From positions 1-35,540 of IMG/VR virus record IMGVR_UViG_3300020404_000259: a stretch of 35,540 nucleotides of DNA, one strand, 5' to 3'. Both the position numbers and the translations under genes were made by a program. Shown piece after piece: positions 13,243-18,900 of this stretch (the stretch's first letter is position 1; every line of letters begins with the position of its first letter). The notes under the pieces are model-generated. The model searched no databases. It was not told the origin of the DNA and saw only the letters and a program-made list of their open reading frames with translations. This stretch comes from a virus.

Positions 13243-13305
13243 ATAGTATGGCATAAAAAATGACCCCTGCCTAGGGGTCATGTGACAGTTTGTAGATTGT
13301 CCTAC
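13243..13305 (-). promoter_or_regulatory. Dyad/-10 promoter module 9
   Basis: TACTAT lies at 13243-13248 on the minus strand. The imperfect dyad 13281-13305 is centred about 45 bp upstream, carries the conserved ACAAA..TG.CACA half, and overlaps the stop of the gene at 13302-13469. A terminator lies between the two elements. Confidence 0.6.
13255..13281 (-). terminator. Rho-independent terminator between dyad and -10 of module 9
   Basis: On the minus strand ATGACCCC and GGGGTCAT pair over 8 bp around a 6-nt loop, and a T run follows. It ends transcripts of the gene at 13302-13469. Confidence 0.8.
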
Positions 13306-13469
13306 TCAGGAACTAGATACCTACAAATTCTTCGTGCCGATTTGTTGTGTTTTAAGTTCTCAGAATCGACTAAACAATCGAAATAGTCGTTCCATAACTC
13401 TGATTCGTATGTATCGGCATCAAAGTGGTTGTATTCTGGAGTTTGTTTGTGCGTTAAAATGTTATGCAT
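13302..13469 (-). CDS. Small hypothetical protein (55 aa)
   Basis: The frame runs from ATG at 13469 to TAG at 13302, with GAGG 7 nt upstream. It begins MHNILTHKQTPEYNHFDADT, continues acidic and aromatic (YESELWNDYFDCLVD) and ends basic (HNKSARRICRYLVPE). The 95 nt upstream hold -10-like TATGAT/TATTAT sequences and two palindromes (CTCAT-AATA-ATGAG and AGCATATGCT), but no dyad of the repeated family. Function is unknown. Confidence 0.7.
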   Translation of the reverse strand: MHNILTHKQTPEYNHFDADTYESELWNDYFDCLVDSENLKHNKSARRICRYLVPE

Positions 13470-13564
13470 AGGTTTTCCTCACGATAATATCATAATTATC
13501 TCATAATAATGAGAGGGTTTAGTGCATCTTGTTTTCCTCTGTGTGTAGCATATGCTGACTGGTA

Positions 13565-13735
13565 TTATTTATGTGTCAATGTCTCAAAATTCACACAATG
13601 TACATCATAATTAATGTTCTCATTGAACAGTTCCATCACATGATAAGTTGACTCTTCTCCAACAGTAATGACCTCTGTTTTATTCCAAGGTGTGTCTTTG
13701 TCATGATAGACAATTCGGTATGCATTTGGGATCAT
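13565..13735 (-). CDS. Small hypothetical protein (56 aa)
   Basis: The ATG at 13735 overlaps the upstream stop as ATGA, so it is preferred to the longer start at 13750. The product begins MIPNAYRIVYHDKDTPWNKT and looks like a beta-rich small domain ending in VHCVNFETLTHK. It belongs to the 15250-13565 chain of overlapping genes. No family is recognised. Confidence 0.7.
   Translation of the reverse strand: MIPNAYRIVYHDKDTPWNKTEVITVGEESTYHVMELFNENINYDVHCVNFETLTHK
13566..13573 (-). promoter_or_regulatory. Possible late promoter box
   Basis: The minus strand reads CATAAATA, overlapping the stop codon region of the gene at 13565-13735, as late boxes do elsewhere in the window. It is about 95 nt from the next start (13469), farther than usual. 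Confidence 0.35.
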
Positions 13736-13920
13736 CGATGTACAATCCAATTAGGGTCATCAGTTGGGTGTACCCACCATCCTTGATTCATATTAGGATG
13801 AAAGACATACCACCTCTCAAGGCGTTCACTCACATGAACGAAACCATCTTTCTTTAGATGGTATTGGAACATTTCACATGCTTCCCTTGATTCTTTTCTG
13901 GGTTCAAGTCTTACTCTCAT
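13732..13920 (-). CDS. Small basic, aromatic protein (62 aa)
   Basis: It begins MRVRLEPRKESREACEMFQY, continues HLKKDGFVHVSERLERWYVF and ends in a Trp/His-rich segment (GWWVHPTDDPNWIVHR). The high Trp, His and Arg content suggests a compact beta domain, perhaps nucleic-acid binding. It overlaps its downstream neighbour by ATGA and lies 3 nt below the upstream gene. No family is recognised. Confidence 0.75.
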   Translation of the reverse strand: MRVRLEPRKESREACEMFQYHLKKDGFVHVSERLERWYVFHPNMNQGWWVHPTDDPNWIVHR

Positions 13921-13923
13921 GCT

Positions 13924-14040
13924 TCAATAGAGTGAGTTTACTGCATCATATTCAGATCCGAGTACACTAGATACCCAATCATCCTCGTTTTCTTGAACAC
14001 AATCAAATGAACTGTTGTATTCAATGTTGACTCGATCCAG
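13924..14040 (-). CDS. Small acidic protein with no clear start codon
   Basis: An open frame ending in TGA at 13924 encodes an acidic, protein-like stretch (VNIEYNSSFDCVQENEDDWV) and fits exactly between its neighbours. It has no ATG, GTG or TTG in a sensible place. CTG at 14040 would give 38 residues; an ATG at 14142 would give 72 but would overlap the next gene almost completely in another frame. It may use a rare start, be fused by frameshift to the gene at 14042-14242, or be a relic. Confidence 0.4.
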   Translation of the reverse strand: MDRVNIEYNSSFDCVQENEDDWVSSVLGSEYDAVNSLY

Positions 14041-14041
14041 T

Positions 14042-14242
14042 TTAAATGTACTGACCGAACCCCTTGCGATCTTCGATGTTTGCTCTTCGCTCAAGATCTT
14101 GCCATTGACGTTTTTTGCGTTTGAGAGTCCTGATTTCGTCATCTGTGTATAAAAATGGGTCTTTGTTTGCCTCTTTGAGTGCCTTGTTGATGGATTTAAT
14201 AATCCCAACACTCGTTGTAGGTTTGTTTACAGGAGTAATCAT
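14042..14242 (-). CDS. Small basic helical protein (66 aa)
   Basis: The start PVNKPTTSVGIIKSINKALK is followed by a long helix with a very basic stretch (DEIRTLKRKKRQWQDLERRA) and a GFG-containing end. This suggests DNA or RNA binding. The ATG at 14242 overlaps the stop of the 2OG oxygenase gene as ATGA. No family is recognised. Confidence 0.75.
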   Translation of the reverse strand: MITPVNKPTTSVGIIKSINKALKEANKDPFLYTDDEIRTLKRKKRQWQDLERRANIEDRKGFGQYI

Positions 14243-14880
14243 AACATTGAATCTTTTGGTGTGGGGGACTCTTGTGACGCTTTGTCGTTTGGCATAACGT
14301 ACAAGTTCCCTGAGAATGTAATACGGGGTGTATCTACGGGGTTAGGTGCAACCATATGAGGGTAATGTGATGGGAATACAATCAGATCTCCCTTAGATGC
14401 TTTAGGGATGACTCTAGTTTGTATTGGCATTTTGAATGCATCACTTAAACCAGACTTCTTATACTTGTCATGATCGTTGTATATAAAACGAAACAACGGA
14501 TCTCCGTCAGGTACATCATATAGGTAACACATGCTCAGGTTACAAAAAGGAACATCATGAGTATGATACTCTTGATGCATACCTTTATTATATAGATTTG
14601 CCCATGCCTCTTGAGGTTTGATCTCTATATCAATTTGAGGTTTAAGTTCATCGATCATCTTGTCTAGGGTTGATCGGATACATTCCAACCAATCATTCCA
14701 AGGTAGATCAAGATTACCCTGAGATTGAAATGTACTTAGACAATTACAATCCCAAGGGGAATCTACATAGATGCTTTCGTCTCTGATCTGCGGTTCAAAT
14801 AATTGTTCGATCTGTTGTTGGTATTCAACAGGAACTGTCTCAATGTAATACCATTGAGGACAGAACATTTCTATAGTCAT
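14239..14880 (-). CDS. 2OG-Fe(II) oxygenase (213 aa)
   Basis: Enzymes of this type hydroxylate a substrate using 2-oxoglutarate, O2 and Fe(II). The metal-site region reads QEYHTHD (H106, H108, D109). It is followed by CNLSMCYLYDVP, then GDLIVFPSHYPHMVAPN (H172, H175) and a 2OG-binding Arg in TPRITFSGN (R186). This order and the FPSxxxHxVxPN block match the 2OG-FeII_Oxy_5 family (PF13759) often found in cyanophages. The substrate is unknown. It is chained by ATGA overlaps to genes on both sides and unrelated in sequence to the two other oxygenases in the window. Confidence 0.85.
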   Translation of the reverse strand: MTIEMFCPQWYYIETVPVEYQQQIEQLFEPQIRDESIYVDSPWDCNCLSTFQSQGNLDLPWNDWLECIRSTLDKMIDELKPQIDIEIKPQEAWANLYNKGMHQEYHTHDVPFCNLSMCYLYDVPDGDPLFRFIYNDHDKYKKSGLSDAFKMPIQTRVIPKASKGDLIVFPSHYPHMVAPNPVDTPRITFSGNLYVMPNDKASQESPTPKDSML

Positions 14881-15077
14881 TGCTTATAAAGATCATTAAG
14901 ATGAAGTTTATCTACAACAGATTGAACATAGTCCATCTGTCCATGATAAAAGTCTTCAGAGATATTCTTATCTTTGAAGTATCGTTTCTGTAAGTATGAA
15001 ACGTATTTAACGAGAGACTCTTTTAACATAGTCTTCTCGTTGATGTCTAGTAATGCAGAATGATAGAGGTAACTCAT
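14877..15077 (-). CDS. Small helical protein (66 aa)
   Basis: The start MSYLYHSALLDINEKTMLKE and the rest (YVSYLQKRYFKDKNISEDFY) are helical, with mixed charge and many Tyr. It overlaps both neighbours by 4 nt. It could be a partner of the oxygenase that follows it, judged only from coupling. No family is recognised. Confidence 0.7.
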   Translation of the reverse strand: MSYLYHSALLDINEKTMLKESLVKYVSYLQKRYFKDKNISEDFYHGQMDYVQSVVDKLHLNDLYKQ

Positions 15078-15250
15078 CCCTTTATCCGTAATGATTTAGT
15101 GTATTCTAGTACATGATCTCGTATTTCGAGAAGTTCGTCAAGACATGTTTGGTTTCTCGCACAATTCCTTAGTGCTGAATCAGGTTTATACAATGACTCT
15201 TCAAAAAGAGTCAAACCTCTGTTGTATGCTTCTTCCTGTGGGGATAACAT
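15074..15250 (-). CDS. Small helical protein (58 aa)
   Basis: The frame runs from ATG at 15250 to TGA at 15074, overlapping the next gene by ATGA. It begins MLSPQEEAYNRGLTLFEESL and has two Cys (NCARNQTC) followed by a helix (LDELLEIRDHVLEYTKSLRI). The Cys pair could form a disulphide or a metal site. It lies 1 nt below the gene ending at 15252. No family is recognised. Confidence 0.7.
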   Translation of the reverse strand: MLSPQEEAYNRGLTLFEESLYKPDSALRNCARNQTCLDELLEIRDHVLEYTKSLRIKG

Positions 15251-15251
15251 G

Positions 15252-15359
15252 TTAGTATTGTGTTGTGTAATCCATTTCGTAGGTTACTTCGGTACTGTCA
15301 TCAAACTCTACTTCATCATACAAATCATCATCCCCAATCTTCGTCTTGGACGTTGGCAT
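15252..15359 (-). CDS. Small acidic protein (35 aa)
   Basis: The frame from ATG at 15359 gives MPTSKTKIGDDDLYDEVEFD and a further acidic tail ending in TTQY. It overlaps the 3' end of the basic 60-residue gene by 32 nt in another frame. The frame remains open to 15488, but the extra part is simply the basic gene read out of frame. The strongly acidic product next to a strongly basic one may be an interacting pair. Confidence 0.5.
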   Translation of the reverse strand: MPTSKTKIGDDDLYDEVEFDDSTEVTYEMDYTTQY

Positions 15360-15510
15360 TGAATCTTTGTTTTCTTTTGTTTGATTTGTAGTTGCCATTT
15401 GTATCTTCAAGAAAGTTTGATTTTGAATTCCGAGTCCTTTTATCTCGGATAGATTTACCATAGGAGTAGTTGCCTCGTTCGCTTCCACCCCTTCTGAACG
15501 TCTTACCCAT
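15328..15510 (-). CDS. Small, very basic protein (60 aa)
   Basis: It begins MGKTFRRGGSERGNYSYGKS and is rich in Arg, Lys, Asn, Gly and Ser, with few hydrophobic residues. It is therefore probably disordered and nucleic-acid binding. A small palindrome TTTAGA/TCTAAA (15516-15533) lies just upstream of its ATG at 15510. I have the impression that similar MGKTFRRGG proteins occur in cyanophages, but cannot confirm it. Confidence 0.75.
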   Translation of the reverse strand: MGKTFRRGGSERGNYSYGKSIRDKRTRNSKSNFLEDTNGNYKSNKRKQRFNANVQDEDWG

Positions 15511-15564
15511 TGAAATTTAGATTTTAGTCTAAAGTAAACTACAGTTTATATATGAGATGTGAGA

Positions 15565-15798
15565 TCACACCTCTGTTTCGGTTGATACGGTTCGGGACAT
15601 CCCATCAGTAATGCTAAAGGGAATAAGATTCTCTGTATCAGTAATACCTTCATCAACGATGAGGTCATCAAAAACATAACCAACACCATGCAAGAAGTCT
15701 GAAGTCTTTTCCACTACATCTTGAATGAGTGTTCCTTCAAACTCCTTTGTTGTGACAGTTCCGTCTTCGTCAGTTGCGGTCAAAATAAAAGAGGGCAT
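15565..15798 (-). CDS. Small acidic beta protein (77 aa)
   Basis: It begins MPSFILTATDEDGTVTTKEF and has alternating beta strands and Thr/Glu/Asp-rich loops (FDDLIVDEGITDTENLIPFS). It follows a consensus sigma70 promoter, and a TTGGT/ACCAA hairpin overlaps its start codon (15797-15812). Function is unknown. Confidence 0.75.
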   Translation of the reverse strand: MPSFILTATDEDGTVTTKEFEGTLIQDVVEKTSDFLHGVGYVFDDLIVDEGITDTENLIPFSITDGMSRTVSTETEV

Positions 15799-15812
15799 TG
15801 GTCTTAACCAAG
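15797..15812 (-). promoter_or_regulatory. Hairpin at the start codon of the 77-aa gene
   Basis: TTGGT and ACCAA pair around a 4-nt loop, and the first base of the AUG lies in the stem. It could limit ribosome access. No good Shine-Dalgarno is visible. Confidence 0.4.
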
Positions 15813-15823
15813 TGAACCCTCGT

Positions 15824-15852
15824 AGTATAGCAGGTTTTTAGATGGGTGTCAA
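15824..15852 (-). promoter_or_regulatory. Consensus sigma70 promoter
   Basis: On the minus strand TTGACA (15847-15852) and TATACT (15824-15829) are separated by 17 bp. The -35 box contains the stop codon of the gene at 15849-16208. It should drive the 77-residue gene and possibly the chain after it. Confidence 0.85.
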
Positions 15853-16208
15853 CCCTTAGGATATGCCGACTTCGTACTCTTGACTCCGTTGTACCAGACA
15901 CCAGTCTTGGCGGTCTCTCCTAGTTTACCATCATCAATGTCATGCCAGAGTTGATCGAGTTGCTCTTCTATTGGATTATATGCCCACCTTCTTAACGTCT
16001 CATAACTTTGAGTAGGAGTGCTTACTCTTGAGATAGTATCTGTTTCTTTATCATATGTAAAACTTGGCGGTGCATCTGCATCTGCCTTATATGATAATGC
16101 AGACTCATCAAAATTTTTCCATTCGTAATCAGAGTGTACTTCAAATGTAGCGTCATCTGCTACTAATTGATGAACTTGACCTGCTTCGATGTGTACTAAT
16201 GCTTTCAT
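15849..16208 (-). CDS. Fibre-associated small protein (119 aa)
   Basis: The ATG at 16208, 5 nt below the stop of the glycine-rich fibre gene, is used instead of the longer frame to 16316. The N-terminus is a beta region (MKALVHIEAGQVHQLVADDA). The C-terminus carries NPIEEQLDQLWHDIDDGKLG and ends KSAYPKG. The YPxIxDQLDxLWxDI-type block is common in small proteins encoded right after phage tail fibres, where some act in fibre folding or attachment. Such a role is inferred from position. Confidence 0.75.
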   Translation of the reverse strand: MKALVHIEAGQVHQLVADDATFEVHSDYEWKNFDESALSYKADADAPPSFTYDKETDTISRVSTPTQSYETLRRWAYNPIEEQLDQLWHDIDDGKLGETAKTGVWYNGVKSTKSAYPKG

Positions 16209-16213
16209 GTGAC

Positions 16214-17023
16214 TTAAGAATAATTGTAGACGATTACACAACCTGCACCACCACGACTGTTGTTGTGTGCATAACTGTTTTGAGAATAATATCCATAACC
16301 TCCACCAGAACCCCATTGTCCATGGGTGTTCTCAGCGTTAGTGCTACTGTTATGGTGGTTTGATCCTGCTTTATGCCAGAAACTACATCCAGATCCACCT
16401 TCTCTGTTAGATCCGTGGGACATTTCACCACCGCCCCCTGGCAAATTAATGTCTCCACCACTGGCGTTTCCACCATGTCCACCTTCATATGGGTTATCAG
16501 TATAACCTCCATCACCACCAGTAGCAGTACAGTATGAACCAAAGGATGAAGTTCCTCCTGATCCTCCTCTACCACCATTCCTAACATAGTCGCCACCACC
16601 ACCGTAAGTATAACTTACAGTACTAACACCTGAGACGTCAATATATTTAATTGCGGTTGCTCCACCGCCTCCACCTGCACCACGATAGTTGTTATCGTTA
16701 GTTCTAGAACCTCCACCACCACCTGTAACATATACTAAAACATGGTTGCAACCCGCAGGTTTTGTCCAAGTTCCAGATCCACCAGAAGTAGAGTTACTGT
16801 TCCATGTACCATTCTGCGATGTATATACGTTTATACCTAATAATCTACCCTCCATTGCGGTGGGAACCCATGCTGATCCGTTCCACATAATAGAATGGTT
16901 CGTACTGGGTGTACCAGAAAGAAATCCAGTCAGATTAGTAGCAGGTGCAGTATTAATAGTTGACGAGTCGCCAGTAAACTGGGTAGTTCCAACACTCAAA
17001 GTACCTACATTTAACTGTGACAT
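16214..17023 (-). CDS. Glycine-rich tail fibre/adhesin protein (269 aa)
   Basis: A short N-terminal attachment-like segment (MSQLNVGTLSV) resembles the starts of the other fibre genes at 23530, 24666 and 25701. From about residue 95 the protein is packed with glycine runs (GGGGG, GAGGGGG, GGGG) broken by aromatic, Asn, His and Ser loops. This is the pattern of polyglycine-sandwich tips such as T-even gp38 and of Gly-rich fibre domains. It probably forms the receptor-binding tip of a fibre. It has its own late promoter at 17053-17060. Confidence 0.85.
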   Translation of the reverse strand: MSQLNVGTLSVGTTQFTGDSSTINTAPATNLTGFLSGTPSTNHSIMWNGSAWVPTAMEGRLLGINVYTSQNGTWNSNSTSGGSGTWTKPAGCNHVLVYVTGGGGGSRTNDNNYRGAGGGGGATAIKYIDVSGVSTVSYTYGGGGDYVRNGGRGGSGGTSSFGSYCTATGGDGGYTDNPYEGGHGGNASGGDINLPGGGGEMSHGSNREGGSGCSFWHKAGSNHHNSSTNAENTHGQWGSGGGYGYYSQNSYAHNNSRGGAGCVIVYNYS

Positions 17024-17052
17024 TTAACCTACTTCAATAATTCTTACAATCC

Positions 17053-17060
17053 TATTTATA
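17053..17060 (-). promoter_or_regulatory. Late promoter TATAAATA
   Basis: There is a perfect T4-type late box on the minus strand, 30 nt upstream of the fibre gene start at 17023. It contains the stop codon of the membrane-protein gene at 17056-18093. Confidence 0.8.
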
Positions 17061-18093
17061 GAATAAACGTCACTAGGAATGCATACCCTATTAACCATAA
17101 ACACAATCCACCTAAGACCTTATAATATTTCTTGAGAGGTGTACCAAAGTATTGTTGTCCGATCATCAAACATTTATGTGCAGGGGATAGTAGATACCCT
17201 GAGTATTCAGTTGCTAAGAACCATACAAGATACTGTTGACCAAAGATCAATACAAGTGCTGATGTCATACCTGCATACTTACCTGATGATCCCATGATAT
17301 ATGCTGCAACCATACCTACGAGAGTTACAGGAATAATCATACTAGGATCTGCTGCTTTTAGATATGCCATGACAGGTGCTTTAATAAGACCTACCACACC
17401 ACCAAGAGCAAGAACAATAGTAGCAATAATAGCAAAACGACCGTCAAGATACTTACCCCACTTCCAATCTTTACAAATGATACTGTAATAACATGCCATG
17501 CCTATGAACCAAGGAAAGAAGAATATTGCTCCTGCTTTACCTACACACAATAAGAACCAAATCGTTGCAATAAATGGTGCCCATCCTCGTAATGCCCTCT
17601 GCCAGTTGAAGTCTCGGATATTATCCATGTTAGGTACAACTGATCGGGGATCAACCTTAGTAAAGATGAACCACCATGTATATACCAAACAGATAATCAG
17701 AGGTACAAATGTATATGATAGCATTTGTCCATAAGTAATACCCAATGCTGCCATAGGCAGGATGATAGTCTTTTCTAATGGACTCCACCAATAGTAATGA
17801 TGAGTTGAAAGATAATCAATGATCCCGAAGTTGGATCTCTTTTCTTTACTTGGTGGTGCGATAGCATCCAGTAGTGGTGCGGATAGTGCTACCCTGCCTG
17901 GGATTGGTAGTACACCACCCAAGATAGAGGTGATAATAATCATCACCCTGTTGTCTTTAATATATTTCTTTGCGAGTGAGTAAACATCATCTAGTACATG
18001 ATACTCTCGAATAAATCCACCGAGGATCATGATACCAAAAATGTAACCCATGTAGAGTTCTTTTTGGGCGATCGATTCTAAGATCTTAGACAT
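17056..18093 (-). CDS. DUF401-type polytopic membrane protein, putative transporter (345 aa)
   Basis: The protein has about nine or ten hydrophobic segments (roughly residues 14-29, 50-66, 108-124, 126-144, 172-205, 219-237, 253-270, 274-295 and 326-345). Diagnostic stretches are GGVLPIPGRVALSAPLLD (59-76) and SGYLLSPAHKCLM (298-310), the latter with QQYFGTP after it. These match the DUF401 family of the ion-transporter superfamily (PxPG-xxxSAP and LSPxHxCL). The family runs to about 400 residues, so the N-terminus is short here. Substrate is unknown. It overlaps the 2OG oxygenase gene by 8 nt, so it belongs to the late cassette from 23530. Confidence 0.75.
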   Translation of the reverse strand: MSKILESIAQKELYMGYIFGIMILGGFIREYHVLDDVYSLAKKYIKDNRVMIIITSILGGVLPIPGRVALSAPLLDAIAPPSKEKRSNFGIIDYLSTHHYYWWSPLEKTIILPMAALGITYGQMLSYTFVPLIICLVYTWWFIFTKVDPRSVVPNMDNIRDFNWQRALRGWAPFIATIWFLLCVGKAGAIFFFPWFIGMACYYSIICKDWKWGKYLDGRFAIIATIVLALGGVVGLIKAPVMAYLKAADPSMIIPVTLVGMVAAYIMGSSGKYAGMTSALVLIFGQQYLVWFLATEYSGYLLSPAHKCLMIGQQYFGTPLKKYYKVLGGLCLWLIGYAFLVTFIL

Positions 18094-18586
18094 AATTAAA
18101 GTTGATTACCATTCTAAAGGATGCATTTGTAGTTGATGTACCTGTATGTTTCATACCATTTGGAAAGGTTACGAACCTGTTAGCAACAGATTCTACCTTA
18201 GTACCATCTTCAAATGCTGTGTATCCATCACATGTATTCATATAAAGGATACTTGTCTTTATGTATGGACGATCTTCTGCATCCAATACATCAACATGCA
18301 TACCATGTTCAACGAGACGATCAGTCCCCATGACAAGATTTGCTTTGCACTTGATCATAGCACAAGGTTGTACTTTTTGCAAGACAGGGTAAAGAACTTC
18401 AATAGTCTTGTCAACAGGTGCATGCCTGTCATAAAAGAAATGTACCATCTGCATATTACGATTCACATTCTCAGGTGTGTCATCAACAATCTTAGATGAT
18501 TCCCAGAGTATGTTGTAACTCATCATCATCTTATACAGATGTGTAAACTCTTCTACTGGTAGGAACTGATCTTCTACATTAATCAT
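18086..18586 (-). CDS. 2OG-Fe(II) oxygenase, prolyl-hydroxylase-like (166 aa)
   Basis: The ATG at 18586 shares a base with the ferredoxin stop (TAATG) and replaces the longer frame to 18649. The iron triad is H97-x-D99 (GMHVDV) and H147 (NGMKHTG). R158 (SFRMVINFN) is placed to bind 2-oxoglutarate, and YTAFEDGTKV (122-131) resembles the FxGGxL-type loop of prolyl 4-hydroxylase-like enzymes. The whole catalytic core is in the C-terminal half. Substrate is unknown; the neighbouring fibre and methyltransferase genes suggest protein or small-molecule modification. Confidence 0.85.
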   Translation of the reverse strand: MINVEDQFLPVEEFTHLYKMMMSYNILWESSKIVDDTPENVNRNMQMVHFFYDRHAPVDKTIEVLYPVLQKVQPCAMIKCKANLVMGTDRLVEHGMHVDVLDAEDRPYIKTSILYMNTCDGYTAFEDGTKVESVANRFVTFPNGMKHTGTSTTNASFRMVINFNYV

Positions 18587-18873
18587 TAATAAAGCGACTC
18601 CTCCTGATTGCTCAGAATAACTACATCGGACTCTGGATATGCCACACAAGTGAGAACAAATCCTTCTGCGAGTTGGTCATCATCAAGGAAAGATTGCTCT
18701 TCTTGATTGACTGTACCTTCCTCGACTTTACCTGCACAAGTTGAACAAGCACCTGCTCTACACGAGTATGGTAGATCAACTCCTGCTTCTTCTGCTGCGT
18801 CTAGAATATACTGATCGCCTTCGCATTCAAAGGTATCTTTAGTGCCATCGGGGTGTTTAAAAGTAACGTTCAT
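18586..18873 (-). CDS. petF: Plant-type [2Fe-2S] ferredoxin (95 aa)
   Basis: The cluster ligands C38-x4-C43-x2-C46-x29-C76 sit in the canonical CRAGACSTC context, with LTC at the fourth Cys. Length and the acidic surface fit photosynthetic ferredoxins, which pass electrons from photosystem I to reductases; phage copies are known from cyanomyoviruses. Its position between a Cys-rich Fe-S-like enzyme and an oxygenase suggests it may feed electrons to the former. A 7-bp hairpin (18872-18897) covers the start codon. Confidence 0.95.
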   Translation of the reverse strand: MNVTFKHPDGTKDTFECEGDQYILDAAEEAGVDLPYSCRAGACSTCAGKVEEGTVNQEEQSFLDDDQLAEGFVLTCVAYPESDVVILSNQEESLY

Positions 18874-18897
18874 AGGATATCAAATGGAACATCCTAT
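18872..18897 (-). promoter_or_regulatory. Hairpin covering the ferredoxin start codon
   Basis: ATAGGAT (18872-18878 on the plus strand) and ATCCTAT (18891-18897) are perfect inverted arms with a 12-nt loop. On the mRNA the stem contains the first two bases of the AUG and, in the other arm, the only AGGA-like sequence. It may reduce translation or couple it to the upstream gene. Confidence 0.45.
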
Positions 18898-18900
18898 ATA

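Noticed and set aside
4372-13305. CRISPR-like repeats
   Set aside because: The nine dyads are spaced by genes of variable length rather than by uniform spacers, and they diverge from each other.
4372-13305. Host NtcA or LexA sites as the explanation of the dyads
   Set aside because: NtcA sites read GTA-N8-TAC, and the dyad arms and spacing do not match; a CRP-like TGTGA-N6-TCACA site has similar arms but a shorter span.
16234-16602. 122-residue Val/Met/Thr-rich frame
   Set aside because: It is the glycine-rich fibre gene read out of frame; GGN codons become Val and Met runs.
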